64,000 nt of DNA from Prevotella sp. (GTDB lineage: Bacteria > Bacteroidota > Bacteroidia > Bacteroidales > Bacteroidaceae), in the NCBI GenBank assembly GCA_016291495.1, contig JAEEXI010000006.1, positions 1 to 64,000 of the forward strand, in the 5' to 3' direction. Under the pieces are notes generated by a model that was not told the origin of the DNA, ran no database searches, and worked only from the letters and a program-made list of their open reading frames with translations. Positions within the stretch are counted from its first letter, which is position 1; every line of letters starts with the position of its first letter. The position numbers and the translations under genes are program-made. Positions 1 to 9,179 of this stretch are shown here, piece after piece.

Positions 1-76
1 TTATGTAAGTCTTTTCAAAGAACTCTCTTCTCTACGCTAACGGCCCTCAGGAGCAACGCTCGTTTTTGGGCGAAAG
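1..76 (-). other. Probable 5' leader of an rRNA operon running off the left edge
   Basis: Read on the minus strand this stretch follows a strong promoter and contains GAGTTCTTTGAAAA, a string I recognise from 16S rRNA leaders of Bacteroidales, followed by GACTTACATAA as in Prevotella leaders. No protein is encoded. The 16S gene itself would lie left of position 1, so the assignment is from recall and is not proven by this window. Confidence 0.55.
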
Positions 77-82
77 CGGATG

Positions 83-114
83 CAAAGGTACGACAAAAAA
101 TCCAACTACCAAAA
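83..114 (-). promoter_or_regulatory. Bacteroidales promoter, probably of an rRNA operon
   Basis: On the minus strand the -7 box TACCTTTG is at 90-83 and TTTTG at 114-110, separated by 19 nt. This fits the Bacteroidetes primary-sigma pattern TTTG-N19-TAnnTTTG very well. Transcription would start near 76 and run left. Confidence 0.65.
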
Positions 115-201
115 CTTTTGGACAACTTTTTTAATACAAAATGAAAAGTTTTCGCCTTTCATGACAAAAAGCGAAAACTATACACATTATTATATAATAT
201 A

Positions 202-2523
202 TTATTCAAAGATTTCTCCCATATCCTCCTCCGGGACATCCTCCAGTCCTGAGTCATCATATTGACAGGGGTTATATCCGGCAGGTAGGTCAAATACAGC
301 ATTTCCGTTATAGCCTAAGCGCTTGTCCGCATAGACCCGCCGCATATAATATGCCCAAACAGGCAAAGCGCCAGCAGCACCCTGTCCCATACTTGTCATC
401 GTAAAGTGGATGTCACGATCCTCGCCGCCAACCCAGCATCCGCTGACCAGCGTGGGAGTGATTCCCATGAACCACGCATCACTATTGTTGTTGGTAGTAC
501 CCGTCTTACCAGCGATATCGCCCGTAATATTATACTTATAACGAAGTCGACCGGCAGTACCGCCTTCCACCACAGCCTTCAACATGTAAAGCATCTTATT
601 CGCACTCTCTTCGCTGATCACCTCATTCATACGAGGCTGGAACTCAGCAATCGTGTTTCCTTCATTATCCGTGATCTTTGTCACGAAAAGTGGTGACGTA
701 CGAATACCGTGATTCACAAAAGCAGTATAGGCACTTACCATCTCTCCCACCGTAATATCGCAGGGACCCAGACAAAGGGCCATGGACGGATGGATCTCCG
801 GATTATTGATTCCATACTCCCGCAAGAGTGTCACGAAAGCCTGTGGGTTGAGCTTACTCATCAGATAGGCGGATATCCAGTTGTTCGACTGTTGGAGTCC
901 CCATTTCAGGGTTACCATCTCGCCATAGCGTGCTCGACTACCATTTCGGGGAGTCCAGGCACGTCCACCGACGATGTATGTTTCCTGCACATTGGGAGCT
1001 TCGTCGCACGGTGAGAATCCGTTCTCCATCGCCAGAGAGTAAAGGAACGGCTTGATAGTAGACCCCACCTGACGTCGGCCCTCCATACACATATCATACG
1101 CAAAATGCATAAAATCCAAACCGCCTACATAAGCCTTCACATGTCCGTTCTGAGGACACATACTCATGAAGCCGCAACGCAAGAAAGACTTGTAATAACG
1201 TATAGAGTCCATTGGAGTCATGACGGTATCTTTCTCGCCATGATAGGTGAACACCGACATTTCCGTCTTGGTATTAAATGACCGCTTGATTTCTTCCTCC
1301 GAAGCTCCAGACTCTTTCAACACCCGGTAGCGTTCGCATTGCCGAACAGAACGCATCAGGATCTTGTTAACCTGTTCGGCAGACAGTTTTCCAGAATAAG
1401 GTGCACTCTTGCGCCCACGATTCTCCTTATCGAATGCCGGCTGCAGATACTTCACTATATGTTCACGAGCAGCCTGCTCTGCATATTCCTGCATCCGCGA
1501 GTCTATGGTCGTATAGACCTTCAGACCATCGGTATACACATTATAATTATCCCCATTCCGCTTGCGGTTCTTATTACACCAGCCATACAAGGGGTCCGTC
1601 TCCCAATTGATGGAATCCTGATGATACTTCACCATATTCCAAGACGGGTAATCCGACCGTTCCGGTTTCTTCGCCATCATATAACGACGGAGGAAATCAC
1701 GGAAATAGACCGCCACACCATCCTTATGGTCTGACACATGGAAATTCAATTTAAGAGGCTCGGCAGAATATTGCTGATACTGCGCCTCCGTCAGATAACC
1801 AGCCTTTACCATCTGTCCCAACACCACATTACGACGTTCCTGGCTTCTGTCGTGATGACGTACCGGATTATAATACGACGGATTCTTACAGAGTCCTATC
1901 AACGTGGCTGCTTCATTGACCGTCAAGGTCTTAGGTTCCTTTCCGAAGTACGTGTTCGCTGCCGTCTTAATACCTACCGCATTATGAAGAAAGTCGAAAT
2001 AGTTGAGATACATCGCGATGATTTCGTCTTTCGTGTAATTACGTTCCAACTGCACGGCAATCACCCATTCGATAGGTTTTTGCAACAATCGCTCCATCAC
2101 ACTATGTGCCGTTCCTGAGTACAGTTGCTTTGCCAACTGTTGTGTAATGGTAGAGCCACCGCCGGCACTCTTCTGTCGTAAGAGTCCTCTTTTGACGATA
2201 GCACGCCCTAGTGCGAAGAAGTCAATACCTGAATGGTCGTAGAATCGGACATCCTCCGTTGCCACCAGCGCCTGAATCAGCGACGGCGAGAGCTGTGAGT
2301 AATCCACAAGGACACGATTTTCCCGATTATAGTTCCACGTACCCATAATCTTTCCGTCGGAACTATATATCTGTGTCGCATATCTGTTAATCGGGTTCTG
2401 CAGTTCCTCAATAGGCGGCATATAGCCTATATATCCGTTATTGATAGCCCAAAATGCTACAATTGCCGTAAGGGCTGATGCACCCAGCAAAGACCATAGA
2501 ACACGAACAAATAGTTTTCCCAT
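202..2523 (-). CDS. Class A penicillin-binding protein (PBP1A type), transglycosylase/transpeptidase
   Basis: A 773-aa bifunctional murein synthase that polymerises lipid II and cross-links peptides in the periplasm. A signal anchor covers about residues 7-28. The glycosyltransferase domain follows, with the motif EDVRFYDHSGID near residue 90 and GGSTITQQLAKQL near 120. The transpeptidase domain has the SxxK serine in GSTIKPF, SxN as SNN, and KTGTTNNNSDAWF near residue 700. Length is normal for the family. The start ATG at 2523 lies 28 nt below a minus-strand -7 box. It is divergent from the efflux operon. Assignment to PBP1A rather than another class A enzyme is by overall resemblance only. 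Confidence 0.93.
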   Translation of the reverse strand: MGKLFVRVLWSLLGASALTAIVAFWAINNGYIGYMPPIEELQNPINRYATQIYSSDGKIMGTWNYNRENRVLVDYSQLSPSLIQALVATEDVRFYDHSGIDFFALGRAIVKRGLLRQKSAGGGSTITQQLAKQLYSGTAHSVMERLLQKPIEWVIAVQLERNYTKDEIIAMYLNYFDFLHNAVGIKTAANTYFGKEPKTLTVNEAATLIGLCKNPSYYNPVRHHDRSQERRNVVLGQMVKAGYLTEAQYQQYSAEPLKLNFHVSDHKDGVAVYFRDFLRRYMMAKKPERSDYPSWNMVKYHQDSINWETDPLYGWCNKNRKRNGDNYNVYTDGLKVYTTIDSRMQEYAEQAAREHIVKYLQPAFDKENRGRKSAPYSGKLSAEQVNKILMRSVRQCERYRVLKESGASEEEIKRSFNTKTEMSVFTYHGEKDTVMTPMDSIRYYKSFLRCGFMSMCPQNGHVKAYVGGLDFMHFAYDMCMEGRRQVGSTIKPFLYSLAMENGFSPCDEAPNVQETYIVGGRAWTPRNGSRARYGEMVTLKWGLQQSNNWISAYLMSKLNPQAFVTLLREYGINNPEIHPSMALCLGPCDITVGEMVSAYTAFVNHGIRTSPLFVTKITDNEGNTIAEFQPRMNEVISEESANKMLYMLKAVVEGGTAGRLRYKYNITGDIAGKTGTTNNNSDAWFMGITPTLVSGCWVGGEDRDIHFTMTSMGQGAAGALPVWAYYMRRVYADKRLGYNGNAVFDLPAGYNPCQYDDSGLEDVPEEDMGEIFE

Positions 2524-2551
2524 TTTTTGAGACCTTTATGAATCTGCGATG

Positions 2552-2559
2552 CAAATATA
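2552..2559 (-). promoter_or_regulatory. -7 box for the PBP gene
   Basis: TATATTTG on the minus strand matches TAnnTTTG and lies 28 nt upstream of the PBP start codon. No convincing -33 element was found. Confidence 0.55.
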
Positions 2560-2722
2560 CGGCTTTTTATTGACATAAGAAAATTTTTGTCACAATTTCA
2601 ACAAAGCCCCTCTCTCCTCTTAATTATCGTTAAACCATAGATTCTTATCGAAGTTTTAGTTAATAAATTCTACTAACCGGATTTTTTTATCTATCTTTTT
2701 TTTCCGTTTCAATGATTATTCC

Positions 2723-2730
2723 TACTTTTG
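2723..2730 (+). promoter_or_regulatory. -7 box for the efflux operon
   Basis: TACTTTTG followed by C matches TAnnTTTG and lies 33 nt upstream of the TolC-like start codon. Together with the minus-strand box at 2552 it organises the 240-bp divergent gap, which holds no gene. Confidence 0.6.
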
Positions 2731-2763
2731 CACCGTCGAAATGAATAAAAAAGACGATTAATT

Positions 2764-4113
2764 ATGATGAAAAATATGAAACGAACAATGATGACTGGGC
2801 TCATCCTTCTGCTGACGACCCTGATGTACGGGCAGAAGAAATGGACACTACAAGAGTGTATTGACTATGCCATACAGAACAATATCACCCTACAACAGGC
2901 AAGACTGAAGAAACAGTCTGCCACAGAAGACAAGAAACAATCACAGGCTGCCCTGTTTCCTTCTCTGACGGCATCCACCAATCAGGGCGTAGGCTATCGC
3001 CCATGGCAGTCGTCTGGTATGGCCACCGTCTCCAACGGCACGGTAAACACCTCAGTCAACAAGACCTACTACAACGGCTCATACAATATCAATGCGTCTT
3101 GGACGGTATGGAACGGTAATCAGAACCGCAACCAAATCAAGCTCAAAGAAGTCAGCGAGGAGCAGGCAGAACTGACCGTTGCCGAGACCGCCAACTCCAT
3201 TCAGGAGAAGATTGCACAGCTGTATGTACAGATTCTCTATATGGATGAGGCCATCAAAGTCAACAAAGAGAGTGTGGAGACCAGCAAGAAAAATGAGGAA
3301 CGTGGCAAGGAGATTGTGGAAGTCGGTAAGATGTCGAAAGCCGACCTTGCCCAGTTGACGGCACAAAGAGCATCTGATGAATATACTTTGGTTGAGTCGG
3401 AGAGTAATCTCGCCAATTACAAGTTACAACTGAAGCAACTTTTGGAAATTACAGGTGACGAGCCTTTCGATGTTGCGATACCTGCCACTACCGACGAGCA
3501 GGCACTTGCCGAAATTCCGTCACTGGGCAGTGTCTATGAGACAGCCCTATCCTACCGTCCAGAGATCCAGAACTCCGAGTTGAGTCTCAAATCCAGTGAC
3601 CTGCAGATGAAGATTGCCAAGGCAGGGCATCTGCCAACCCTCAGTATGACAGGAGGTTTAGGAACGAGTACTGCCTCTATGAGCTCCAGCGAATGGGGCA
3701 ACCAGTTGAAGACCAACTTCGATGCTACCCTTGGAGCATCCATCAGTATACCCATCTTCGACAACCGTAAGACGAAGACGGCTATCAACAAGGCCAAGAT
3801 ACAGCGTGAGCAGGCATTGCTTGACATTCAAGACAAACAGAAACAACTCTACTCCACCATTGAAGGCTTCTGGCTTGATGCCAACACCAACCAGCAGAAA
3901 TTCAAGGCAGCTCAAATTGCCGTTGCCAGTGAACAAGAAAGTTACAACCTCTTATCTGAGCAGTTCAACGTTGGCCTGAAGAATATCGTAGAACTCCTGA
4001 CGGGCAAGGATAAGTTACTTGCTGCCCAGCAAAGCAGACTGCAGAGTAAGTACATGACCATCCTTGATCAGCAATTGCTCCGTTTCTACAAAGGAGAAAA
4101 TATGAGTCTGTGA
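2764..4113 (+). CDS. TolC-family outer membrane efflux protein
   Basis: A 449-aa outer membrane channel subunit for tripartite export. An N-terminal signal peptide ends near residue 23 (LLLTTLMYGQ). Next comes WTLQECIDYAIQNN, the usual first helix of OEP-family proteins, then two long helical repeats rich in Gln, Ala and Lys. The following genes encode its expected partners: a membrane-fusion protein, an ABC ATPase and an FtsX-type permease. The stop codon TGA is also the first three bases of a heptad array. The substrate is not evident; macrolides, peptides and lipids are all known for this class. Confidence 0.92.
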   Translation: MMKNMKRTMMTGLILLLTTLMYGQKKWTLQECIDYAIQNNITLQQARLKKQSATEDKKQSQAALFPSLTASTNQGVGYRPWQSSGMATVSNGTVNTSVNKTYYNGSYNINASWTVWNGNQNRNQIKLKEVSEEQAELTVAETANSIQEKIAQLYVQILYMDEAIKVNKESVETSKKNEERGKEIVEVGKMSKADLAQLTAQRASDEYTLVESESNLANYKLQLKQLLEITGDEPFDVAIPATTDEQALAEIPSLGSVYETALSYRPEIQNSELSLKSSDLQMKIAKAGHLPTLSMTGGLGTSTASMSSSEWGNQLKTNFDATLGASISIPIFDNRKTKTAINKAKIQREQALLDIQDKQKQLYSTIEGFWLDANTNQQKFKAAQIAVASEQESYNLLSEQFNVGLKNIVELLTGKDKLLAAQQSRLQSKYMTILDQQLLRFYKGENMSL

Positions 4114-4138
4114 GAGGTGAGAAGTAAAAAGTAAGAAA
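4111..4138 (+). repeat. Heptad array 1, between tolC-like and macA-like genes
   Basis: Four 7-nt units: TGAGAGG, TGAGAAG, TAAAAAG, TAAGAAA. The first unit starts on the TGA stop codon of the preceding gene, and each unit starts T-R-A. Confidence 0.7.
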
Positions 4139-4155
4139 ACAAAGATATAACAGAT

Positions 4156-5352
4156 ATGAAGAACAAAAAAATCTGGATAGGTGTAGGCGCTGTAGTCCTC
4201 ATCATCCTTGCCTACTTCCTTTTATCAGGTGGTAAAAAAGAAGAAAAAGTGTCGTTTGATACGGCCAAAGTCGAGAAATTAAACATTAGTACGAGTATTA
4301 CAGCCACAGGCACTATCGAGCCTGTGACCTCCGTAACTGTCGGTACACAGGTCAGCGGTATCGTATCAAAACTCTATGTCGACTACAACAGTGTCGTCAA
4401 GAAAGGACAGGTCATTGCCGAGCTTGACAAGACCAACCTTATCAGTGAGCTGAATACTGCCAAGGCGAATCTTTCCAGTGCCCAGAGTACGCTGAACTAC
4501 GAACTTGCCAACTACAACCGTTTCAAGACCCTTTACGACAAAGGGCTCGTCAGTGCCGACGACTATGAAAATGCGAAACTCTCTTACGACAAGGCACGGC
4601 AGTCTGTGGCCTCTTCCCGTGAGAGTGTCCAGAAGGCTCAGACCAACCTCGGTTATGCCACTATCACCTCCCCCATCGACGGTGTCGTGCTCTCTAAGTC
4701 GGTAGAGGAAGGCCAGACCGTTGCCGCTTCCTTCAATACTCCTGAGTTGTTTACCATTGCCCAGGACCTCACCAACATGCGTGTCATTGCCGATATTGAT
4801 GAAGCTGACATTGGTGGTGTCAAGGAAGGACAGCGTGTTACCTTCACCGTTGACGCCTTCCCCGACGACTCTTTCGAGGGAAGTGTTACCCAAGTGCGCC
4901 AGCAAGCGACTACGGAGAGTAATGTGGTTACCTATGAAGTTGTCATCTCCGCCCCCAACAATGACCTGAAGCTAAAGCCAGGGCTGACCGCCAACGTCAC
5001 CATCTTCACCTTAGAGAAAAATGGTGTGATGGCCGTCCCTGCCAAGGCACTCCGTTTCACTCCCAATGAGCTACTCCTCTCCAAGGGAGAACAGATTGAT
5101 GATTGTGAAGGTGACCATAAGGTATGGACTAAGGAAGGAAACACCTTCAAGGCCCACAAGGTAGAGGTCGGGACGAGCAACGGCATGCTCACAGAGATTG
5201 TCAGTGGCATCAGCGAAGGAACGGAAGTTCTCGTCGACTTCAATATTTCTGGCGGCGAGGCAGCAGGCGGCGAGCAACAAGCCAGCAACCCGTTCATGCC
5301 ACGTCCTCGAAACAATAACAAGCAAAACAACCAACAACAGAAGAAGCAGTAG
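4156..5352 (+). CDS. Efflux membrane-fusion protein, MacA-like
   Basis: A 398-aa periplasmic adaptor with an N-terminal membrane anchor (about residues 5-24) after a basic start. It has a barrel-sandwich/lipoyl-like region starting near residue 55 (SITATGTIEPVTSVTVGTQV), a coiled-coil hairpin with AKANLSSAQSTL and SYDKARQSVASSRES, then the second lipoyl half (SPIDGVVLSKSVEEGQTV) and beta-barrel. The C-terminus is low-complexity, with Asn, Gln and Lys. It links the inner membrane MacB-like permease to the TolC-like channel. The gene ends 3 nt before the ATPase start, so the two are almost certainly cotranscribed. The substrate is unknown. Confidence 0.92.
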   Translation: MKNKKIWIGVGAVVLIILAYFLLSGGKKEEKVSFDTAKVEKLNISTSITATGTIEPVTSVTVGTQVSGIVSKLYVDYNSVVKKGQVIAELDKTNLISELNTAKANLSSAQSTLNYELANYNRFKTLYDKGLVSADDYENAKLSYDKARQSVASSRESVQKAQTNLGYATITSPIDGVVLSKSVEEGQTVAASFNTPELFTIAQDLTNMRVIADIDEADIGGVKEGQRVTFTVDAFPDDSFEGSVTQVRQQATTESNVVTYEVVISAPNNDLKLKPGLTANVTIFTLEKNGVMAVPAKALRFTPNELLLSKGEQIDDCEGDHKVWTKEGNTFKAHKVEVGTSNGMLTEIVSGISEGTEVLVDFNISGGEAAGGEQQASNPFMPRPRNNNKQNNQQQKKQ

Positions 5353-5355
5353 TAT

Positions 5356-6138
5356 ATGGAGGTAACAGCTAATAGCAAACAGCCAACAGCTGACCGAAAA
5401 GTAGTCATCGAACTGCAAAATGTGAAGCGATACTTCCAAGTAGGCAGTGAGACGGTGAAGGCATTGCGTGGTGTGTCGTTCAAGATTTACGAAGGTGAAT
5501 TTGTCACCATCCAGGGTACCTCCGGCTCCGGTAAGTCGACCCTGCTCAACCAACTCGGTTGTCTTGACACCCCAACCAGCGGAGAATACTTCCTTGACGG
5601 TGTCTCCGTCCGTACCATGTCGAAGACCCAACGTGCCCATCTGCGCAACCAGAAAATCGGTTTTGTATTCCAAAACTACAACCTGCTGGCGAAGACCACT
5701 GCCGTAGAAAATGTGGAATTACCGCTGATGTACAACAACAAATATGATGCCAAGCAACGACGTGCCGCTGCCGTCAAGGCTTTGGAGGCTGTCGGACTCG
5801 GCGACCGTTTGGAGCATAAGTCAAACCAAATGTCCGGTGGACAGATGCAACGTGTCGCCATTGCCCGTGCCCTGGTTAACGAACCCGCTGTACTTCTTGC
5901 CGACGAAGCGACAGGTAACCTCGACACCCGCACCTCTTTTGAGATGCTCGTCCTCTTCCAGGAACTCTACAAGCAGGGGCACACCATCATCTTCGTAACC
6001 CACAACCCTGAGATTGCCGAATACAGCAGCCGCAACATCAACCTGCGAGACGGCAAAATACGTGAGGATACTGTCAATACGAACATCAAGTCGGCAGCAG
6101 AGGCCCTTGCCAAGCTACCACAACCCGTAGATGATTAA
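5356..6138 (+). CDS. ABC transporter ATP-binding protein, MacB/LolD-like
   Basis: A 260-aa ATPase driving the MacB-like exporter. Motifs: Walker [10 protein letters not shown] (about residue 55), signature [15 protein letters not shown] (about 158), Walker [13 protein letters not shown], and the switch His in [11 protein letters not shown]. In E. coli MacB, ATPase and permease are fused; here they are separate, as is common in Bacteroidetes. Residues 3-14 ([12 protein letters not shown]) are encoded by a heptad array and form an extension before the first strand ([11 protein letters not shown]), so the true conserved start is about 15 residues in. The stop codon starts another array. Confidence 0.94.
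   Translation: MEVTANSKQPTADRKVVIELQNVKRYFQVGSETVKALRGVSFKIYEGEFVTIQGTSGSGKSTLLNQLGCLDTPTSGEYFLDGVSVRTMSKTQRAHLRNQKIGFVFQNYNLLAKTTAVENVELPLMYNNKYDAKQRRAAAVKALEAVGLGDRLEHKSNQMSGGQMQRVAIARALVNEPAVLLADEATGNLDTRTSFEMLVLFQELYKQGHTIIFVTHNPEIAEYSSRNINLRDGKIREDTVNTNIKSAAEALAKLPQPVDD
5363..5397 (+). repeat. Heptad array 2, inside the ABC ATPase N-terminus
   Basis: Five 7-nt units with the core TAACAGC, TAATAGC, CAACAGC. It is translated as residues 3-14. Its reverse complement contains TTGGCTG and TTAGCTG, the same words as the array inside the HAD phosphatase gene. Confidence 0.65.
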
Positions 6139-6167
6139 GGATTGAAGAACTGAAAGATTGAAGTTTA
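6136..6167 (+). repeat. Heptad/octad array 3, between ABC ATPase and permease
   Basis: One 7-nt, two 8-nt and one 9-nt unit (TAAGGAT, TGAAGAAC, TGAAAGAT, then TGAAGTTTA). It starts on the TAA stop of the ATPase gene and ends at the ATG of the permease, filling the gap exactly. The period is less regular than in the other arrays. Confidence 0.5.
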
Positions 6168-7385
6168 ATGAATATATCAAATTTATTTAAGGTAAGCCTG
6201 AAGGCAGTAGCCAATAACAAGATGCGCTCCTTCCTCTCCATGCTCGGTATCATCATCGGCGTGGCAGCAGTGATCATCATGATGGCTATCGGACAAGGTT
6301 CCAAGGAAAGCATCCGCCAGGAGCTCTCCACGATGGGTACCAACCTGCTGACCATTCGTCCAGGTGCAGATATGCGAGGCGGTGTCCGTCAGGATCCATC
6401 ATCCATGCAAACCCTGAAGATGGCTGACTACGAGCGCATCCTCCGTGAGAAGCGTTTCGTCACGAAGGTATCCCCCGAGGTCACTGCCAGCGGACAGGCC
6501 ATCTATGGCAACAACAATACCAACGCCTCCATGTACGGCGAGTCGATAGATTACCTCGATATCAAGCAATGGCCCGTTGAGGAAGGCGACTGTTTCACGG
6601 AGGAAGATATCAAGAAGGCTGCAAAGGTTGTCGTGGTAGGAACTACCATCGTCAAGGAACTCTTTGGCGACAATGTCGACCCTATCGGCAAGACCATCCG
6701 TTTCAAGTCGATTCCCATGCGCATCATCGGTGTGTTGAAGTCAAAAGGCTATAACTCATGGGGCATGGACCAGGACAATGTCATCATTGCCCCGTATACA
6801 ACGGTCATGAAGCGTATCGCTGCCCAGACCTATTTCTCAAGTATCGTCTGTTCCGCCGTCACGGAGGAACTAAGCGATGCCGCCATCGAGGAGCTGACCC
6901 AGATTCTGCGTGACAATCACAAGTTGAAGGATGGTGCCGACGACGACTTCACCATCCGATCTCAAGCAGAGATGATGGAGACCATGTCGTCGACAATGGA
7001 CACCGTGACCATCATTCTGGTCGTGGCTGCCGCCTTCTCCCTGTTGGTTGCAGGAATCGGCATCATGAATATCATGCTCGTCTCCGTGACTGAGCGCACC
7101 AAGGAGATTGGCCTGCGCATGGCTGTCGGTGCCACCGGTCCAGTCATTTCCCTGCAGTTCCTCATCGAGTCGGTACTCATATCCGTCACCGGCGGACTGA
7201 TTGGTATCCTGGTAGGATGCAGTGCTAGCGGTTGTCTCGGTATGCTTGGCATGCCATCAAGCGTCCCTGCCTGGAGTATCTATGTATCGTTCTTTGTCTG
7301 TGTCTGCATAGGTGTCCTCTTCGGGTATATTCCTGCGCAAAAGGCTGCCAATATGGATCCGATAGAAGCCATCCGTCATGAATAA
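6168..7385 (+). CDS. ABC transporter permease, MacB/FtsX type
   Basis: A 405-aa inner membrane permease. It has one N-terminal membrane segment with SFLSMLGIIIGVAAVIIM, a large periplasmic domain (about residues 50-275; MacB_PCD-like), then three membrane segments from about residue 280 with LVAGIGIMNIMLVSVTERTKEIG and MAVGATG, the classic FtsX-domain signature. It partners with the preceding ATPase and membrane-fusion protein. Its last 8 nt overlap the start of the histidine kinase gene, so transporter and sensor are translationally coupled. The substrate is unknown. Confidence 0.93.
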   Translation: MNISNLFKVSLKAVANNKMRSFLSMLGIIIGVAAVIIMMAIGQGSKESIRQELSTMGTNLLTIRPGADMRGGVRQDPSSMQTLKMADYERILREKRFVTKVSPEVTASGQAIYGNNNTNASMYGESIDYLDIKQWPVEEGDCFTEEDIKKAAKVVVVGTTIVKELFGDNVDPIGKTIRFKSIPMRIIGVLKSKGYNSWGMDQDNVIIAPYTTVMKRIAAQTYFSSIVCSAVTEELSDAAIEELTQILRDNHKLKDGADDDFTIRSQAEMMETMSSTMDTVTIILVVAAAFSLLVAGIGIMNIMLVSVTERTKEIGLRMAVGATGPVISLQFLIESVLISVTGGLIGILVGCSASGCLGMLGMPSSVPAWSIYVSFFVCVCIGVLFGYIPAQKAANMDPIEAIRHE

Positions 7386-8448
7386 ACGACTGAAATACTT
7401 CCTGCATGTGGCATTCTGGGCGTTTATGTTCCTCTCGCCACTGACCTATGCCCGTGGCACGGGGATGACCATCCCACAGTATGTCATGAACTGCATGTCG
7501 CCACTGATGCTGATGGTGGTGTTCTACGTCAACTATTTCTGGCTGACGCCCACGTATTTCGTGGCTGGTAAGCACCGCTATTTCCTACTGATCAACGCCG
7601 TCATGGTAATCAGTCTGGGTATCGCGCTGCACTATTGGATGGAGTTCTCCGTTGACCTCTTCCAGTCCAGTTCACCACAACGCTATCAGCCCAGCGCCAT
7701 TGACACGTTCTTCTTTATCCTACGTGATATCATCAATCTTGCCATCTTCGCCACGGCTGCCACCTGCATCGCACTGGCACAACGTTGGTACTGGGCAGAC
7801 AAGGCACGCAGCAAGGCTGAGGCAGCACGTACCGATGCCGAACTAAGCAACCTGCGAAACCAGATTAATCCGCACTTCCTGTTGAACACTCTCAACAACA
7901 TCTATGCCCTCACTGCTTTCGACAAGGAAAAGGCACAAGAGGCGATACAAGAACTGTCGAAGATGCTGCGCCATATTCTCTATGACTACCAGCAGCCTGC
8001 AGTCCCTTTGCAGGACGAGGTGGAGTTCATTGACAACTACGTCAAGCTGATGAAGATACGGTTGCCACAGACGGTCAAGGTAGACTTTGATGTCAACGCC
8101 AGCAAGTCAGACATCACGATCGCGCCTATGCTCTTCATCTCTTTGGTAGAGAATGCCTTCAAGCACGGAGTCAGCCCAACAGAGCCCTCCTTCGTCCATA
8201 TCGCCATAGAGGCCGACGAGCAGAACATCATCTGCGACATCCGCAACTCCAACTACCCCAAGGCCGCCAGTGACCACAGCGGTCACGGCATCGGTCTGCA
8301 ACAGGTACAGCGCCGACTAGAGTTAGCCTATTTTGAGCATTACACTTGGACGAAAGGCGTGACAGCCGACGGCAAAGAATACCATTCACGCATCCATATC
8401 GTGGACTGGAAAGAATCAAACAGCAAACTAAAAAGTGAAAACAAATAA
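7378..8448 (+). CDS. LytS-type sensor histidine kinase (His_kinase family)
   Basis: A 356-aa membrane kinase with four predicted membrane segments in the first 140 residues and no large extracellular domain. The phosphoacceptor is His166 in RNQINPHFLLNTLNNIYAL, typical of the LytS/YehU class. The ATP-binding N box is LVENAFKHG and the glycine box is GHGIGLQQVQRRL. It pairs with the LytTR regulator 9 nt downstream and overlaps the permease gene by 8 nt. That arrangement suggests it senses membrane or substrate status of the exporter. This linkage is inferred from gene order. Confidence 0.93.
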   Translation: MNKRLKYFLHVAFWAFMFLSPLTYARGTGMTIPQYVMNCMSPLMLMVVFYVNYFWLTPTYFVAGKHRYFLLINAVMVISLGIALHYWMEFSVDLFQSSSPQRYQPSAIDTFFFILRDIINLAIFATAATCIALAQRWYWADKARSKAEAARTDAELSNLRNQINPHFLLNTLNNIYALTAFDKEKAQEAIQELSKMLRHILYDYQQPAVPLQDEVEFIDNYVKLMKIRLPQTVKVDFDVNASKSDITIAPMLFISLVENAFKHGVSPTEPSFVHIAIEADEQNIICDIRNSNYPKAASDHSGHGIGLQQVQRRLELAYFEHYTWTKGVTADGKEYHSRIHIVDWKESNSKLKSENK

Positions 8449-8457
8449 ATAAACATT

Positions 8458-9168
8458 ATGACCATTAATTGCGCCATTATCGACGACGAGCCCTTAGCAG
8501 CAGGACTGCTCAAGAGCTATGTAGAGAAAACCCCTTTTCTCGAACTCATTGGCACCTACGGCAGTGCCATCGAAGCTATGAAGGAACTCAGGGAAAACCC
8601 TGCCCAATTGTTGTTCCTCGACATCCAGATGCCAGAACTATCGGGCATTGAGTTTGCCAAGATACTGCCCCCCGAAACCAAGATTATCTTCACCACTGCC
8701 TTCCAGCAGTATGCCATTGAAGGCTATAAGGTCAATGCTCTTGACTACCTTATGAAGCCCATCAGCTATGACGATTTTTTAAAGTCAGCTGACAAGGCAC
8801 TCGAGTGGTTCACCGTAGCTCGGAAACAACAGGCCTACGCCACCGACCGTTTTATGTTTGTCAAGAGCGACTACAAACTGGTCCGTGTCAACCTCGACGA
8901 CATTCTCTACGTCGAAGGTCTCAAGGACTACATTCGTATCTATTTGCAAGACGGAACGAAGATTATGAGTCTGATGAACATGAAGAAGATTGAGGACTAC
9001 CTACCCCACCCCGAATTCCTGCGCACTCACCGCAGCTACATCGTCCACATGAAAAAGGCAGAGGTCATTGACCGTTTCCGCGTTGTTTTCGGCGACCAGT
9101 ACATTCCTGTATCTGATTCCTATAAAGAAGAAGTACAGCAGTTCCTTGATCTCCATACGTTGGTATAA
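8458..9168 (+). CDS. LytTR-family response regulator
   Basis: A 236-aa regulator. The receiver domain spans residues 1-120, with acidic residues in IIDDEPLA, the phosphoacceptor Asp in LLFLDIQMPELSG (about residue 55) and the conserved Lys in YLMKPISYDDF. The LytTR DNA-binding domain is about residues 135-235, with FVKSDYKLVRVNLDDILYVE and FLRTHRSYIVHM. It is the partner of the LytS-type kinase. Such pairs usually control nearby genes, so the exporter genes are the first candidate targets. No operator repeats were recognised. Confidence 0.94.
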   Translation: MTINCAIIDDEPLAAGLLKSYVEKTPFLELIGTYGSAIEAMKELRENPAQLLFLDIQMPELSGIEFAKILPPETKIIFTTAFQQYAIEGYKVNALDYLMKPISYDDFLKSADKALEWFTVARKQQAYATDRFMFVKSDYKLVRVNLDDILYVEGLKDYIRIYLQDGTKIMSLMNMKKIEDYLPHPEFLRTHRSYIVHMKKAEVIDRFRVVFGDQYIPVSDSYKEEVQQFLDLHTLV

Positions 9169-9179
9169 CACAAATTATA

